A DNA stretch of 11,043 nt. It comes from CAZEHJ01 sp964512485 (GTDB lineage Bacteria; Bacteroidota; Rhodothermia; Rhodothermales; UBA10348). Position 1 is the stretch's first letter; every line of letters begins with the position of its first letter. The stretch spans positions 1 through 11,043 of the forward strand of contig CAZEHJ010000094.1 of the NCBI GenBank assembly GCA_964512485.1, written 5' to 3'. Below the pieces are notes generated by a model. It did no database searches, was not told where the DNA came from, and saw only the letters and a list, made by a program, of their open reading frames with translations. Below are positions 1 through 6,443 of this stretch, piece by piece. The position numbers were made by a program, and so were the translations under genes.

Positions 1-1
1 C

Positions 2-9
2 TACCTTTG
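2..9 (+). promoter_or_regulatory. possible Bacteroidota-type -7 element before tatD
   Basis: The octamer TACCTTTG matches the Bacteroidota sigma-ABfr -7 consensus TAnnTTTG exactly. It ends five bases before the tatD ATG, so a transcript from it would be essentially leaderless. The window edge hides any -33 element, and an 8-mer with two free positions occurs by chance, so this is only a candidate. Confidence 0.2.
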
Positions 10-14
10 GTTCC

Positions 15-794
15 ATGCTGATCGACACACACGCCCATATTTTCCTTGAACAGTTCGAATCTGATCTTGATCAGGTCCTTGAGCGCGCGAACGGGGCTGG
101 AATAACGGACATTTTCATGCCCGCCATAGACATACCGTCGATCTTCAGGGCGCTTGATCTGGCATCGGTTCATTCCGGGCTTCATGTGATGGCGGGAATT
201 CATCCGTCCGAGATCGAGAAAGCGACAGACTCTGATTTTGAAGAGGTCGTCGCGATTGCTTCAGATGACCGTATCATTGCCATCGGTGAAACGGGTCTTG
301 ACTACTACTGGGATCGATCGTTTGATGAAAAGCAGCATGACTTTTTACGCAGGCACATCCGATTGGCTGCAGAAGTAGACAAACCGCTCGTATTTCACGA
401 CAGGGAAGCATCTTGGGACCTGATCCGTATCGTGCGCGAGGAACAGGAGAGCGCAGAAGACGCCAGCAAGATTCGAGGCGTTTTTCACTGCTTCGGCGGC
501 CCGGACGATGTAACACAGGCCGTGCTTGACCTCGGCTTCGATATGGGGATAGGAGGGACGCTCACGTTCAAAAACGGAGGCGTCCCGGATGCAACGGCTT
601 CGGTACCGCTTGAGCGTATCGTTCTTGAAACGGATTCGCCGTATCTCACACCTGCTCCATTCAGAGGAAAGCGCAATGAACCGGCACACGTTCGACTGGT
701 CGCCGAAAAATTGGCCGAGGTGAGAGGAGTCTCACTGGAAGAGGTAGCTCGAATTACAACTGAGAACGCGCACCGGATTTTCGGGACATTCTAG
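15..794 (+). CDS. tatD: TatD-family metal-dependent hydrolase (DNase)
   Basis: A 259-residue TIM-barrel metallohydrolase of the TatD/YcfH family, full length for the family. Known members are cytoplasmic 3'-5' deoxyribonucleases acting in DNA quality control, with some reported activity on D-aminoacyl-tRNA. The expected metal ligands are visible in order: His6 and His8 in the N-terminal DTHAH motif, Glu92 in GETGLDYYW, His128 in KPLVFHDRE, His158 in GVFHCFGG and Asp207 in LETDSPYL, followed by the family hallmark PFRGKRNEPAHV. The ATG at 15 is chosen because the DTHAH strand begins almost immediately, as in homologues; there is no Shine-Dalgarno site. The gene ends convergently with the oxidoreductase on the other strand, sharing CTAG at 791-794. 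The family call is secure; the exact substrate is not visible from sequence. Confidence 0.95.
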   Translation: MLIDTHAHIFLEQFESDLDQVLERANGAGITDIFMPAIDIPSIFRALDLASVHSGLHVMAGIHPSEIEKATDSDFEEVVAIASDDRIIAIGETGLDYYWDRSFDEKQHDFLRRHIRLAAEVDKPLVFHDREASWDLIRIVREEQESAEDASKIRGVFHCFGGPDDVTQAVLDLGFDMGIGGTLTFKNGGVPDATASVPLERIVLETDSPYLTPAPFRGKRNEPAHVRLVAEKLAEVRGVSLEEVARITTENAHRIFGTF

Positions 795-2101
795 CCGTTG
801 ATGTCGTAGAGAGCTGGTTCTATTTCTACCCGGCTTCGAGTTCGGATTGCTTCGTTGGCCTTGATGGCCACTACGGTCGCTTCGTAGACCCTCTGATAGT
901 TCACGACGGGCTCAAATGGACCAAAATTGAAGTTGTCGGCCAGGGCCTTGATGCTGTGCCACAACGGCGATTTGGCATTGGGGTCGTCAGCCGTCGGGTC
1001 CTGTCCCAAAGCGTCGAGCTTGGTGGCATTGGCCAGAAGAGCGATCCCCGTTTCCTTGTAAAAGCGATCTTTTCGGGCATACACCTCCCATCCGAGCATG
1101 GGGGCATCCACTTCTTTAAACATCCACGCCTTGTTGTCCCGCAATATGATGGTCGCATCACTTCCGAAGAGGAGGTCGTACGCCGAGTCGAACCCGCTGA
1201 CAAGAGTTGCATCAAACATCAGATGTTCTCCGTCAGGGAATTCGAAAATGGACTGAATCGTGTCCGGAACTGTTCGGCCATCCTTCCAGAAGGTGACGCC
1301 ACCAAAGCCAGAAACGGCACTTGGTAGGCTTCCAAGCATGAGGATTGAGGTGTCAATCTGTTGAATTCCCATCTCACCTATCAGTCCAAGCGAAACGTCC
1401 TCATCCAATCTCCAATTGAGTTCTTGCGCACGGGCCTGCGTGGAAGAAGTCCTTTTCCATGATTCTTTCGAATGCCATTGAGAGCGGGTCATCACCGTTT
1501 TCCCAAGGGCTCCGCTTCTAACAAAACCGAAGACACTGCGATACTGTGGCTCGGTACGGTAGAGAAGGCCACCCTGAAATATCTGCCCGTCAGCCGCTGC
1601 GGCAGCTTTTGCAATAGCGCGTGCGTCCGCGATTGTGTGGGCGATGGGTGCTTCGCAGTACACGTGTTTTCCCGCCTCAAGAGCATCAATAACAATATCA
1701 CGATGAAGGTGAGTGGGTGTCGCCACGATTACTACCTGGATCTCGGGGTCGTTCAAGATCTCCTTGTAATCGGCAACGCGTGCGGCAGACGGATAAGACC
1801 GCTGAGCACGGCGCAGCATGATGGGGAAATGGTCGCAGACCGCGGTCAATTCCATTTCTTCCATATCCGTCAGAATTGCTGCGATTTCGCGTCCCCATTC
1901 ACCGAATCCGATGATTGCTGACTTTATTGGATCGTCGACTGTTGGAGAGTCTTCCCACAATGGAGCTGCCACCGGAATTCGCTCACCAGCAGCGAGGACA
2001 GAGGCAAGAGTACCGAGAGAGCTTTTCTTCAGAAAATTCCGGCGGGAGAGTGCGCCTGATCCGAGAAGGCCTTTTGAGCCGAATGGTCGTTTTCTAAACA
2101 C
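791..2101 (-). CDS. Tat-exported Gfo/Idh/MocA-family oxidoreductase with atypical active site
   Basis: A 436-residue protein. Residues 19-26 (SRRNFLKK) and the hydrophobic stretch after them form a twin-arginine signal, so it is predicted to fold with its nucleotide in the cytoplasm and act in the periplasm. From about residue 60 there is a Rossmann fold with GFGEWG at 65-70 and the strand VVIVATPTHLH, then a Gfo/Idh/MocA C-terminal sheet domain. Family members are NAD(P)-dependent sugar or inositol oxidoreductases. Oddly, the usual EKP motif reads EAP (150-152), and the downstream DxGxH motif reads E243-M-G-I-Q247, so the usual Lys, Asp and His are all replaced; the substrate and even the chemistry are therefore open. 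The start is GTG at 2101; an in-frame TAA lies ten codons upstream and no ATG precedes the Tat motif. The gene is convergent with tatD and lies downstream of apbE on the same strand, 199 bp away. Confidence 0.88.
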   Translation of the reverse strand: MFRKRPFGSKGLLGSGALSRRNFLKKSSLGTLASVLAAGERIPVAAPLWEDSPTVDDPIKSAIIGFGEWGREIAAILTDMEEMELTAVCDHFPIMLRRAQRSYPSAARVADYKEILNDPEIQVVIVATPTHLHRDIVIDALEAGKHVYCEAPIAHTIADARAIAKAAAAADGQIFQGGLLYRTEPQYRSVFGFVRSGALGKTVMTRSQWHSKESWKRTSSTQARAQELNWRLDEDVSLGLIGEMGIQQIDTSILMLGSLPSAVSGFGGVTFWKDGRTVPDTIQSIFEFPDGEHLMFDATLVSGFDSAYDLLFGSDATIILRDNKAWMFKEVDAPMLGWEVYARKDRFYKETGIALLANATKLDALGQDPTADDPNAKSPLWHSIKALADNFNFGPFEPVVNYQRVYEATVVAIKANEAIRTRSRVEIEPALYDING

Positions 2102-2152
2102 AGGTTGAGGATTTATCGGTCGATGAGGTTACGGGTCGAGTGTGGGCCGGCG

Positions 2153-2165
2153 CAAGATACGATGG
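2153..2165 (-). promoter_or_regulatory. candidate promoter element before the first Tat-oxidoreductase gene
   Basis: On the minus strand this reads CCATCGTATCTTG, about 50 bp upstream of the GTG start. The TATCTTG part resembles both a -10 hexamer and the Bacteroidota TAnnTTTG element. Twelve of its 13 bases recur upstream of the second Tat-oxidoreductase gene at 4926-4938. No convincing -35 or -33 partner was found. Confidence 0.3.
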
Positions 2166-2300
2166 ACGGCCAAAAAAGGGTCCGTCATGCTAAAACAACG
2201 TTTCCCGTCCAGGACAGCGCACGAGAAGGGGCATCGGAGGATATATTGCTACATGCAGCACTTTGCCTGAATCAACAACGGTTTCGCTCAGGACAGTTGG

Positions 2301-3345
2301 TCATTTAAAGCCGGGCCATGAGCCACTACGTAGACCCCACCCGTCCTCTGATTTTTCGAACGATGCAGCCTCGGCTGGACTGCCGCCGGGAAGGGGATCG
2401 GGTAGGATCAGGCAGGCAGTTGACCAGGCATCAGCCAGAGCAGCAGAAGGAGCCGAAACACATGACACCAGGGGGCCGCTTATGGCAAGGCCGGTGCGGG
2501 GATCAATTACGTGTCCGTACTCAATGGTGTCTTCCAAGAACGACTTTCCATGGATGGCGGAGACCGACAGAGAACCATCGTGCAGCTCAAATTTGGTAAA
2601 CCAGGAAGGAGAGCTTTCTGTGGTGCTGGCNNNNNNNNNNNNNNNNNNNNNNNNNNNNNNNNNNNNNNNNNNNNNNNNNNNNNNNNNNNNNNNNNNNNNN
2701 NNNNNNNNNNNNNNNNNNNNNNNNNNNNNNGTCGCTGTCGTAGGGATCTTCGATTCCTATCGTCCACGATTCATCATTATCCTGTCCTCCGATGGCCAGG
2801 ACCGAACTGGTCCCCCCGTGGATCAGTGCGCTGGATATGCCTGATTCCCTCAGCAACAGGGCACATTCATCGAGGGCCCATCCCTTGGCAACACCTCCCA
2901 GGTCGAGCTGAATTCCCTGGCGCAAGAATCGCACGCTGGTAGAGGACTTATCCAACTCCACGTAGTCGAATCCGGTACTCGCGAGATCGTTCGAAATTCG
3001 ATCCCGGTCCGGGATTGCGCCTCGTCCACCGCTGAAACCCCACGTGTGCATCAGCGGACCGACTGAGGGATCGAAGGCACCGTCGCTTTCCGCGTAAACC
3101 TTCTTACACAATGAAAGAAGGGCGAATAGCTCACCTGATGTCTGAACAGCGTGAGTGGCAGCCTCCCGGTTCAGTTTGCTCAATTCACTGGCTGAATCAT
3201 AGAAGCTGAAGCGGGCAGCGATTCGGTGGATTTCCCGGATCGCCTCTTCACCTGCTGCGCGCAGGTGCGGCGCGTCGTCTCCCTGAAGCACGAATTCGAA
3301 TCTCGTGGCCATTGCATTGCAGGCGAGGCGGACCGGGTGGCTCAT
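2301..3345 (-). CDS. apbE: ApbE-family FAD:protein FMN transferase, interrupted by an assembly gap
   Basis: ApbE uses FAD and Mg2+ to attach FMN covalently to a Thr/Ser of target flavoproteins such as NqrB/C or RnfG-type subunits. The 205 codons before the N run show the N-terminal landmark NAMATRF, SELSKLN, DGAFDPSVGPL, the flavin-binding DLGGVAKGWALDE (148-160) and HGGTSSVLAIG. The 109 residues after it show DGSLSVSAIHGKSF, YGHVIDPRTG and ADAWSTA, which carries the metal-ligating Asp and Thr. The pieces fall in different frames only because the placeholder is 100 bases; each is codon-complete at the gap edge. Together they give 314 residues, near family length, so little or nothing is missing. 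The start is the ATG at 3345; an in-frame TGA at 3361-3363 blocks a longer form, so no signal peptide or lipobox is present, unlike many exported ApbE proteins. No obvious flavinylation target lies in the window. Confidence 0.9.
2631..2730. other. assembly gap (100 N)
   Basis: Exactly 100 consecutive N, the conventional placeholder for a gap of unknown length. It lies inside apbE. The flanking coding frames are both complete at the gap edges, so the true missing length should be a multiple of three, possibly zero. Confidence 0.99.
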
Positions 3346-3360
3346 AACAGAGGCTGGTGC

Positions 3361-3408
3361 TCAAAACAGAAAGGGCGAATGCCGGATCTGTTGATCCAGC
3401 ATTCGCCC
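3361..3408 (-). terminator. intrinsic terminator of the second Tat-oxidoreductase gene
   Basis: A perfect 10-bp outer stem (GGGCGAATGC at 3373-3382 with GCATTCGCCC at 3399-3408) continues, after one C/A mismatch, into a 5-bp inner stem (GGATC/GATCC) around a four-base loop. On the minus strand it is followed by a T-rich tail, TTTCTGTTTTG. It begins about 20 bp after the stop codon of the oxidoreductase gene, so it is read as that gene's terminator. Its tail ends only about 15 bp before the apbE start codon, so apbE would depend on read-through or on a promoter hidden in or before the hairpin. Confidence 0.8.
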
Positions 3409-3429
3409 CAGAACCGTTCAATCAAAAAA

Positions 3430-4854
3430 TCAGGACAGGTCGAAGGTGCCGTAGGTCGGCATCGGCAGGACTGTACCACCTCCGGTATGGAAACTGCGAT
3501 CGTCAGCATTCAGGAAAATCGCTTCGCCGTATCGATTGGATGCTTCAGCCATCGAAATGATTGACTGGGCAATGATTGCCACATCAATATTTCCATTTGT
3601 GTCGTGTCCGTTGCGGATAGCCGAAAACAGATTGTCAGCGTGAGCCGGAATGGAGACACCTGGTTCGAGGTTTTCATACGATTCCTGGTCGACCAGATCC
3701 GCAAATGGTCTTTCGGGACGCAGCTCTACCGAGCCACCACCGAAATACAGTGTAGCCTCACTTCCTCGAATCACCTGGCCGATTCCCTGTTCGTTCACAC
3801 TGGACCCCGTGATGACCATACACATCCCGTTCGGGAATTCGCATAGCAACTGTGTGTTGTCATCAACCGAGCGATCATCGGGGCCAACTGTTTTGTCCGT
3901 TACGGCTTTGTTACCGATACAGACGACGCGTTTCGGCAGATCTTTGATGTCTGCAGCAATGATCAGAGGGTGGATCATGTGCGCCAGTAGATCTCCAAGG
4001 ATTCCTGCACAGTAGCGATAGTATTTTCTCCAACGATGGTAATGCTCACGGTTGAAGTCGGGTCGGTTATTCACCTTTCCGAGCCAGTGCTCCCAGTTCA
4101 TGGTTTCCGGCGTCATGCCTTCCTCGAGTCCGTAATAATTCCACTCACCATCTGGTGTGTTTCTCATGTACGAATTCTGAGCGAGAGTTGGGAAGCCGAT
4201 CTTACCAGCTCTGACCAACTCTGCAGCCTTGTGCCACTTTCCTTCACTGCAGTACTGCGACCCGATCTGGAATTTCATCCCGGTACTTTTAACCGTGTCA
4301 TACACGTTGAACGCTTCTCCGAGGTAACGCGTCATGGGCTTTTCGCAGTAAACATGCTTGCCCGCATTCATGGCATCGATGGCCACCTGTGCGTGCCAGT
4401 GATCGACAGTCCCGATGAAAATGACGTCGATATCCTTGTCTTCAAGAAGTTTGCGATGGTCTTCGTATGTCTGGACTTTGTAGTCACCCAGGTTTCGTTT
4501 CTGTCGGACACCTTCCAGTCTCTCGTGGACGCGGTCGCGACGAGCGGAGTAGAGGTCACATCCGGCAACTCCTGCGACGTCGTAGGTGTATTCGTGAAAC
4601 GGATTCAGGTCGTTGTCGGAGTTGGTAACGGTACGAACGTGAGCGTTGAAGCCCTGTCCACCGACGCCGATGAAGCCGACGTTCATTCTGTTGTTCGCAC
4701 CAAGGACGCTTCCTTTCGCCGGGGCTTTTCCGTATTTGGTGGCTGCTTCGGCGCCATTAACGCCGGTCATCAGTGCGCCCGCTGCCAAGGCTCCTTTCTT
4801 CAGGAAATTGCGGCGTGAGTCGGGGGTTGCACTTTCTGCTCCTTTCTTTTTCAT
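3430..4854 (-). CDS. Tat-exported Gfo/Idh/MocA-family oxidoreductase with canonical active site
   Basis: A 474-residue protein from the chosen start. Residues 13-20 (SRRNFLKK) plus the following hydrophobic segment ending near AEA (about 35-37) form a Tat signal with a plausible cleavage site. Residues 57-68 hold the dinucleotide-binding MNVGFIGVGGQG, 147-154 the strand-end IGTVDHWH, 171-173 the EKP motif, and D288/H292 in GDLLAHMIHP the expected catalytic pair, so unlike its neighbour it looks fully catalytic. The likely role is periplasmic NAD(P)-dependent oxidation or cofactor-recycling conversion of a carbohydrate; substrate unknown. The frame is open 42 codons further upstream, but those residues precede the Tat signal and are low-complexity, so the ATG at 4854 is preferred. 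AGGAG directly abuts that ATG with no spacing, too close for a normal ribosome site. A strong terminator follows the gene. Confidence 0.9.
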   Translation of the reverse strand: MKKKGAESATPDSRRNFLKKGALAAGALMTGVNGAEAATKYGKAPAKGSVLGANNRMNVGFIGVGGQGFNAHVRTVTNSDNDLNPFHEYTYDVAGVAGCDLYSARRDRVHERLEGVRQKRNLGDYKVQTYEDHRKLLEDKDIDVIFIGTVDHWHAQVAIDAMNAGKHVYCEKPMTRYLGEAFNVYDTVKSTGMKFQIGSQYCSEGKWHKAAELVRAGKIGFPTLAQNSYMRNTPDGEWNYYGLEEGMTPETMNWEHWLGKVNNRPDFNREHYHRWRKYYRYCAGILGDLLAHMIHPLIIAADIKDLPKRVVCIGNKAVTDKTVGPDDRSVDDNTQLLCEFPNGMCMVITGSSVNEQGIGQVIRGSEATLYFGGGSVELRPERPFADLVDQESYENLEPGVSIPAHADNLFSAIRNGHDTNGNIDVAIIAQSIISMAEASNRYGEAIFLNADDRSFHTGGGTVLPMPTYGTFDLS

Positions 4855-4925
4855 CTCCTGCAAATTGGGTTGTCTTTTGGTGGACGAACGAAGAGAGGCG
4901 CCACTCGAGCCGCCTCGAAGAAAAA

Positions 4926-4938
4926 CAAGATACAATGG
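4926..4938 (-). promoter_or_regulatory. candidate promoter element before the second Tat-oxidoreductase gene
   Basis: On the minus strand this reads CCATTGTATCTTG, about 70 bp upstream of the ATG at 4854, and differs at one base from the element at 2153-2165. TATCTTG could serve as a -10 or a degenerate Bacteroidota -7 element. No clear -35 partner is visible. The rest of 4855-5048, which also holds whatever drives the YceI gene on the other strand, shows no other strong motif. Confidence 0.3.
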
Positions 4939-5048
4939 CAACGCGGAAAAGCTACTGGTCTCCGGCGGTTCGGGATCCAAAATGAGGTTTGTACCGTTGT
5001 GGCGGTCTCTAACGGTCTATTGAATATCACGTCATACTCATCGGAATC

Positions 5049-5600
5049 ATGCGGCAGCGTTTTATCCCCTTCCTACTCGCTCTGGCTTTCATTGCCTCCT
5101 CTGTCAGTGCCCAGACCACGTGGACTGTTCAGGAAGGATCCAGCATCGTAATTGACGGAAAATCAAATAAATCGGACTGGAGTGTCACAGCCAACCAGTT
5201 CACCGGATCTTTCGTTTTTGAAGATGACTTTCCACAAAGTGGAGATCTGGTCGTGACTGTTCGGGAGATAAAAAGTGGGCGAAGCCTCATCATGGATCGT
5301 CTCATGTACGGCGCATTTCAGGCTGATGATCATGAGGAGATTGCATTCAATCTCGATTCGGCAGAAGAAGGTGAAGACGGAATCTGGTTGATGTCCGGTA
5401 ACCTTACAATGACAGGAACAACAAACCCCGTAACTGTGCAGCTTGCCAGTGCAGATGCCGCTGAAGGACAGAAACACTTCACGGGGACGTACGAATTGAA
5501 GATGAGCGACTATGAAATGAAGGCGCCAACCGCCATGTTCGGCTCGCTCATCACAAAAGACGACGTGTTGATAACGTTTGATCTAACGCTCGGTCAGTAG
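5049..5600 (+). CDS. secreted YceI-family lipocalin-like protein
   Basis: A 183-residue protein with a Sec signal peptide (basic MRQRF start, hydrophobic core, probable cut after SVSA at residue 21). The mature part matches the YceI fold, an extended lipocalin-like beta barrel that binds isoprenoid-tailed molecules such as polyisoprenoids or quinones: it shows IDGKSNKSDWSVTA, the GSFVFED strand, MSGNLTMTGTTNPVTV and the family-typical C-terminal MSDYEMKAPTAMFGSLITKDDVLITFDL. Length is normal for the family. It is expected in the periplasm. A single base separates its stop from the ATG of the peroxiredoxin-like lipoprotein, so the two are almost certainly one operon. No clear Shine-Dalgarno site precedes the ATG. 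The ligand cannot be read from sequence. Confidence 0.9.
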   Translation: MRQRFIPFLLALAFIASSVSAQTTWTVQEGSSIVIDGKSNKSDWSVTANQFTGSFVFEDDFPQSGDLVVTVREIKSGRSLIMDRLMYGAFQADDHEEIAFNLDSAEEGEDGIWLMSGNLTMTGTTNPVTVQLASADAAEGQKHFTGTYELKMSDYEMKAPTAMFGSLITKDDVLITFDLTLGQ

Positions 5601-5601
5601 A

Positions 5602-6285
5602 ATGAAACCGGTAATTCTCATGGTGTTGCTCCTTTCCATCATCTCTGGGTGCGCGACACCCGAGACGACAGAAGAGGAAGTGGACGCCAGCGAAATCGAC
5701 TGGATGATTGGTGCCGCCGCGACAGCCGAAGAGGTTCATCCTCTCTTACCCGGAATGATGGCTGCCTCTTTCAACGCTCAGACAGCTGACGGAAGTGTGT
5801 TCGAGTTTAATGCCTCGCGCCGGCAAAAAAACTCGATTTTGATCTTCTATCGGGGTGGGTGGTGTCCTTACTGCAATCGTCAATTGATGGATCTGCGGGA
5901 AATCGATGATGAGCTGGTTTCTCTGGGATACGACCTGTTCTTCATCAGCGCAGATCGACCGGGAAAACTGTCCGAAGGCTCACTCTCTGACGACCCACCT
6001 TACACGTTGCTTTCGGACAATGAAATGGACGTCGCCAAAGCATTTGGTATAGCGTATAAAGTTGATGAAGAGACGGTAGCCCGGTATAAGCGAGGCGGCC
6101 TGGACATTGAAGACGCTGCCGGTTATTCGCATCACTTGCTCCCTGCTCCCAGTGTTTTTCTAATCGATCAGGACGGACTCATTCAGTTTCAATACACGAA
6201 CCCGAATTATCGGGTAAGAGTGAGTCGAGACATTCTTCTGTCCGCCGCTCGGGTTTACAGCAGTTCTGCTGACCAGAAAGGTTGA
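5602..6285 (+). CDS. lipoprotein with AhpC/TSA (peroxiredoxin-like) domain
   Basis: A 227-residue protein. It has a type II signal peptide with lipobox ISGC (Cys17), followed by an acidic linker (TTEEEVDASE), then a thioredoxin-fold AhpC/TSA domain from about residue 50. The active-site segment FYRGGWCPYCNRQL places Cys88 and Cys91 in a CxxC arrangement typical of the peroxiredoxin-like group with an RxxWCPYC signature; FFISAD and PAPSVFLIDQDGLIQF are further fold landmarks, including the cis-Pro region before the fourth strand. Likely role: envelope-anchored thiol peroxidase or disulfide reductase. It follows the YceI gene by one base. No T-rich terminator follows; only a weak 5-bp hairpin (6295-6309) is present, so read-through into the next gene is possible. 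The specific substrate and reductant are unknown. Confidence 0.88.
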   Translation: MKPVILMVLLLSIISGCATPETTEEEVDASEIDWMIGAAATAEEVHPLLPGMMAASFNAQTADGSVFEFNASRRQKNSILIFYRGGWCPYCNRQLMDLREIDDELVSLGYDLFFISADRPGKLSEGSLSDDPPYTLLSDNEMDVAKAFGIAYKVDEETVARYKRGGLDIEDAAGYSHHLLPAPSVFLIDQDGLIQFQYTNPNYRVRVSRDILLSAARVYSSSADQKG

Positions 6286-6342
6286 ATGATGGTGCCCAAC
6301 GAGTTTGGGATTCGAGGGCTCGCAAAATGAAGTTCGGTGGCA

Positions 6343-6424
6343 GGCGAAATTGACGTTTCCGTTTTAAATCATTTCCTTTAGGGCATCAGCGACCGCCCAA
6401 TTCGCCGATAAAAAACGGAAAACG
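6343..6424 (+). repeat. two interlocked inverted repeats in the leader of the FG-GAP gene
   Basis: Pair A is GGCGAAATT (6343-6351) with AATTCGCC (6399-6406), 8 bp with one bulged A. Pair B is CGTTTCCGTTTT (6354-6365) with AAAACGGAAAACG (6412-6424), 12 bp with one bulge. The arms alternate A-B-A-B, the topology of a pseudoknot or of two competing hairpins. They lie 20-100 bases before the proposed GTG start. The left arm of B, with its T run, could also act as a weak end for the upstream operon. Function is not known. Confidence 0.4.
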
Positions 6425-6443
6425 TAACACACCCAGAACCACC

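Noticed and set aside
2164..2210. Possible hairpin GACGG/CCGTC with an A/T run, considered as an apbE terminator
   Set aside because: The T run falls in the loop rather than after the stem, and the left arm can pair with two different right arms; the stem is only 5 bp without bulges.
2105..2308. 67-codon open frame in the intergenic region upstream of the first oxidoreductase gene
   Set aside because: It starts with TTG, has no ribosome site, contains no motif and overlaps the candidate promoter and the apbE 3' end.
2301..3345. Frameshifted or split apbE pseudogene
   Set aside because: The frame change arises only from the arbitrary 100-base gap; both sides are open and motif-complete.
4036..4818. 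260-codon open frame on the plus strand
   Set aside because: It is wholly antisense to the second Gfo/Idh/MocA gene, whose family motifs are clear; the translation shows no recognisable domain and has a composition typical of a shadow frame.
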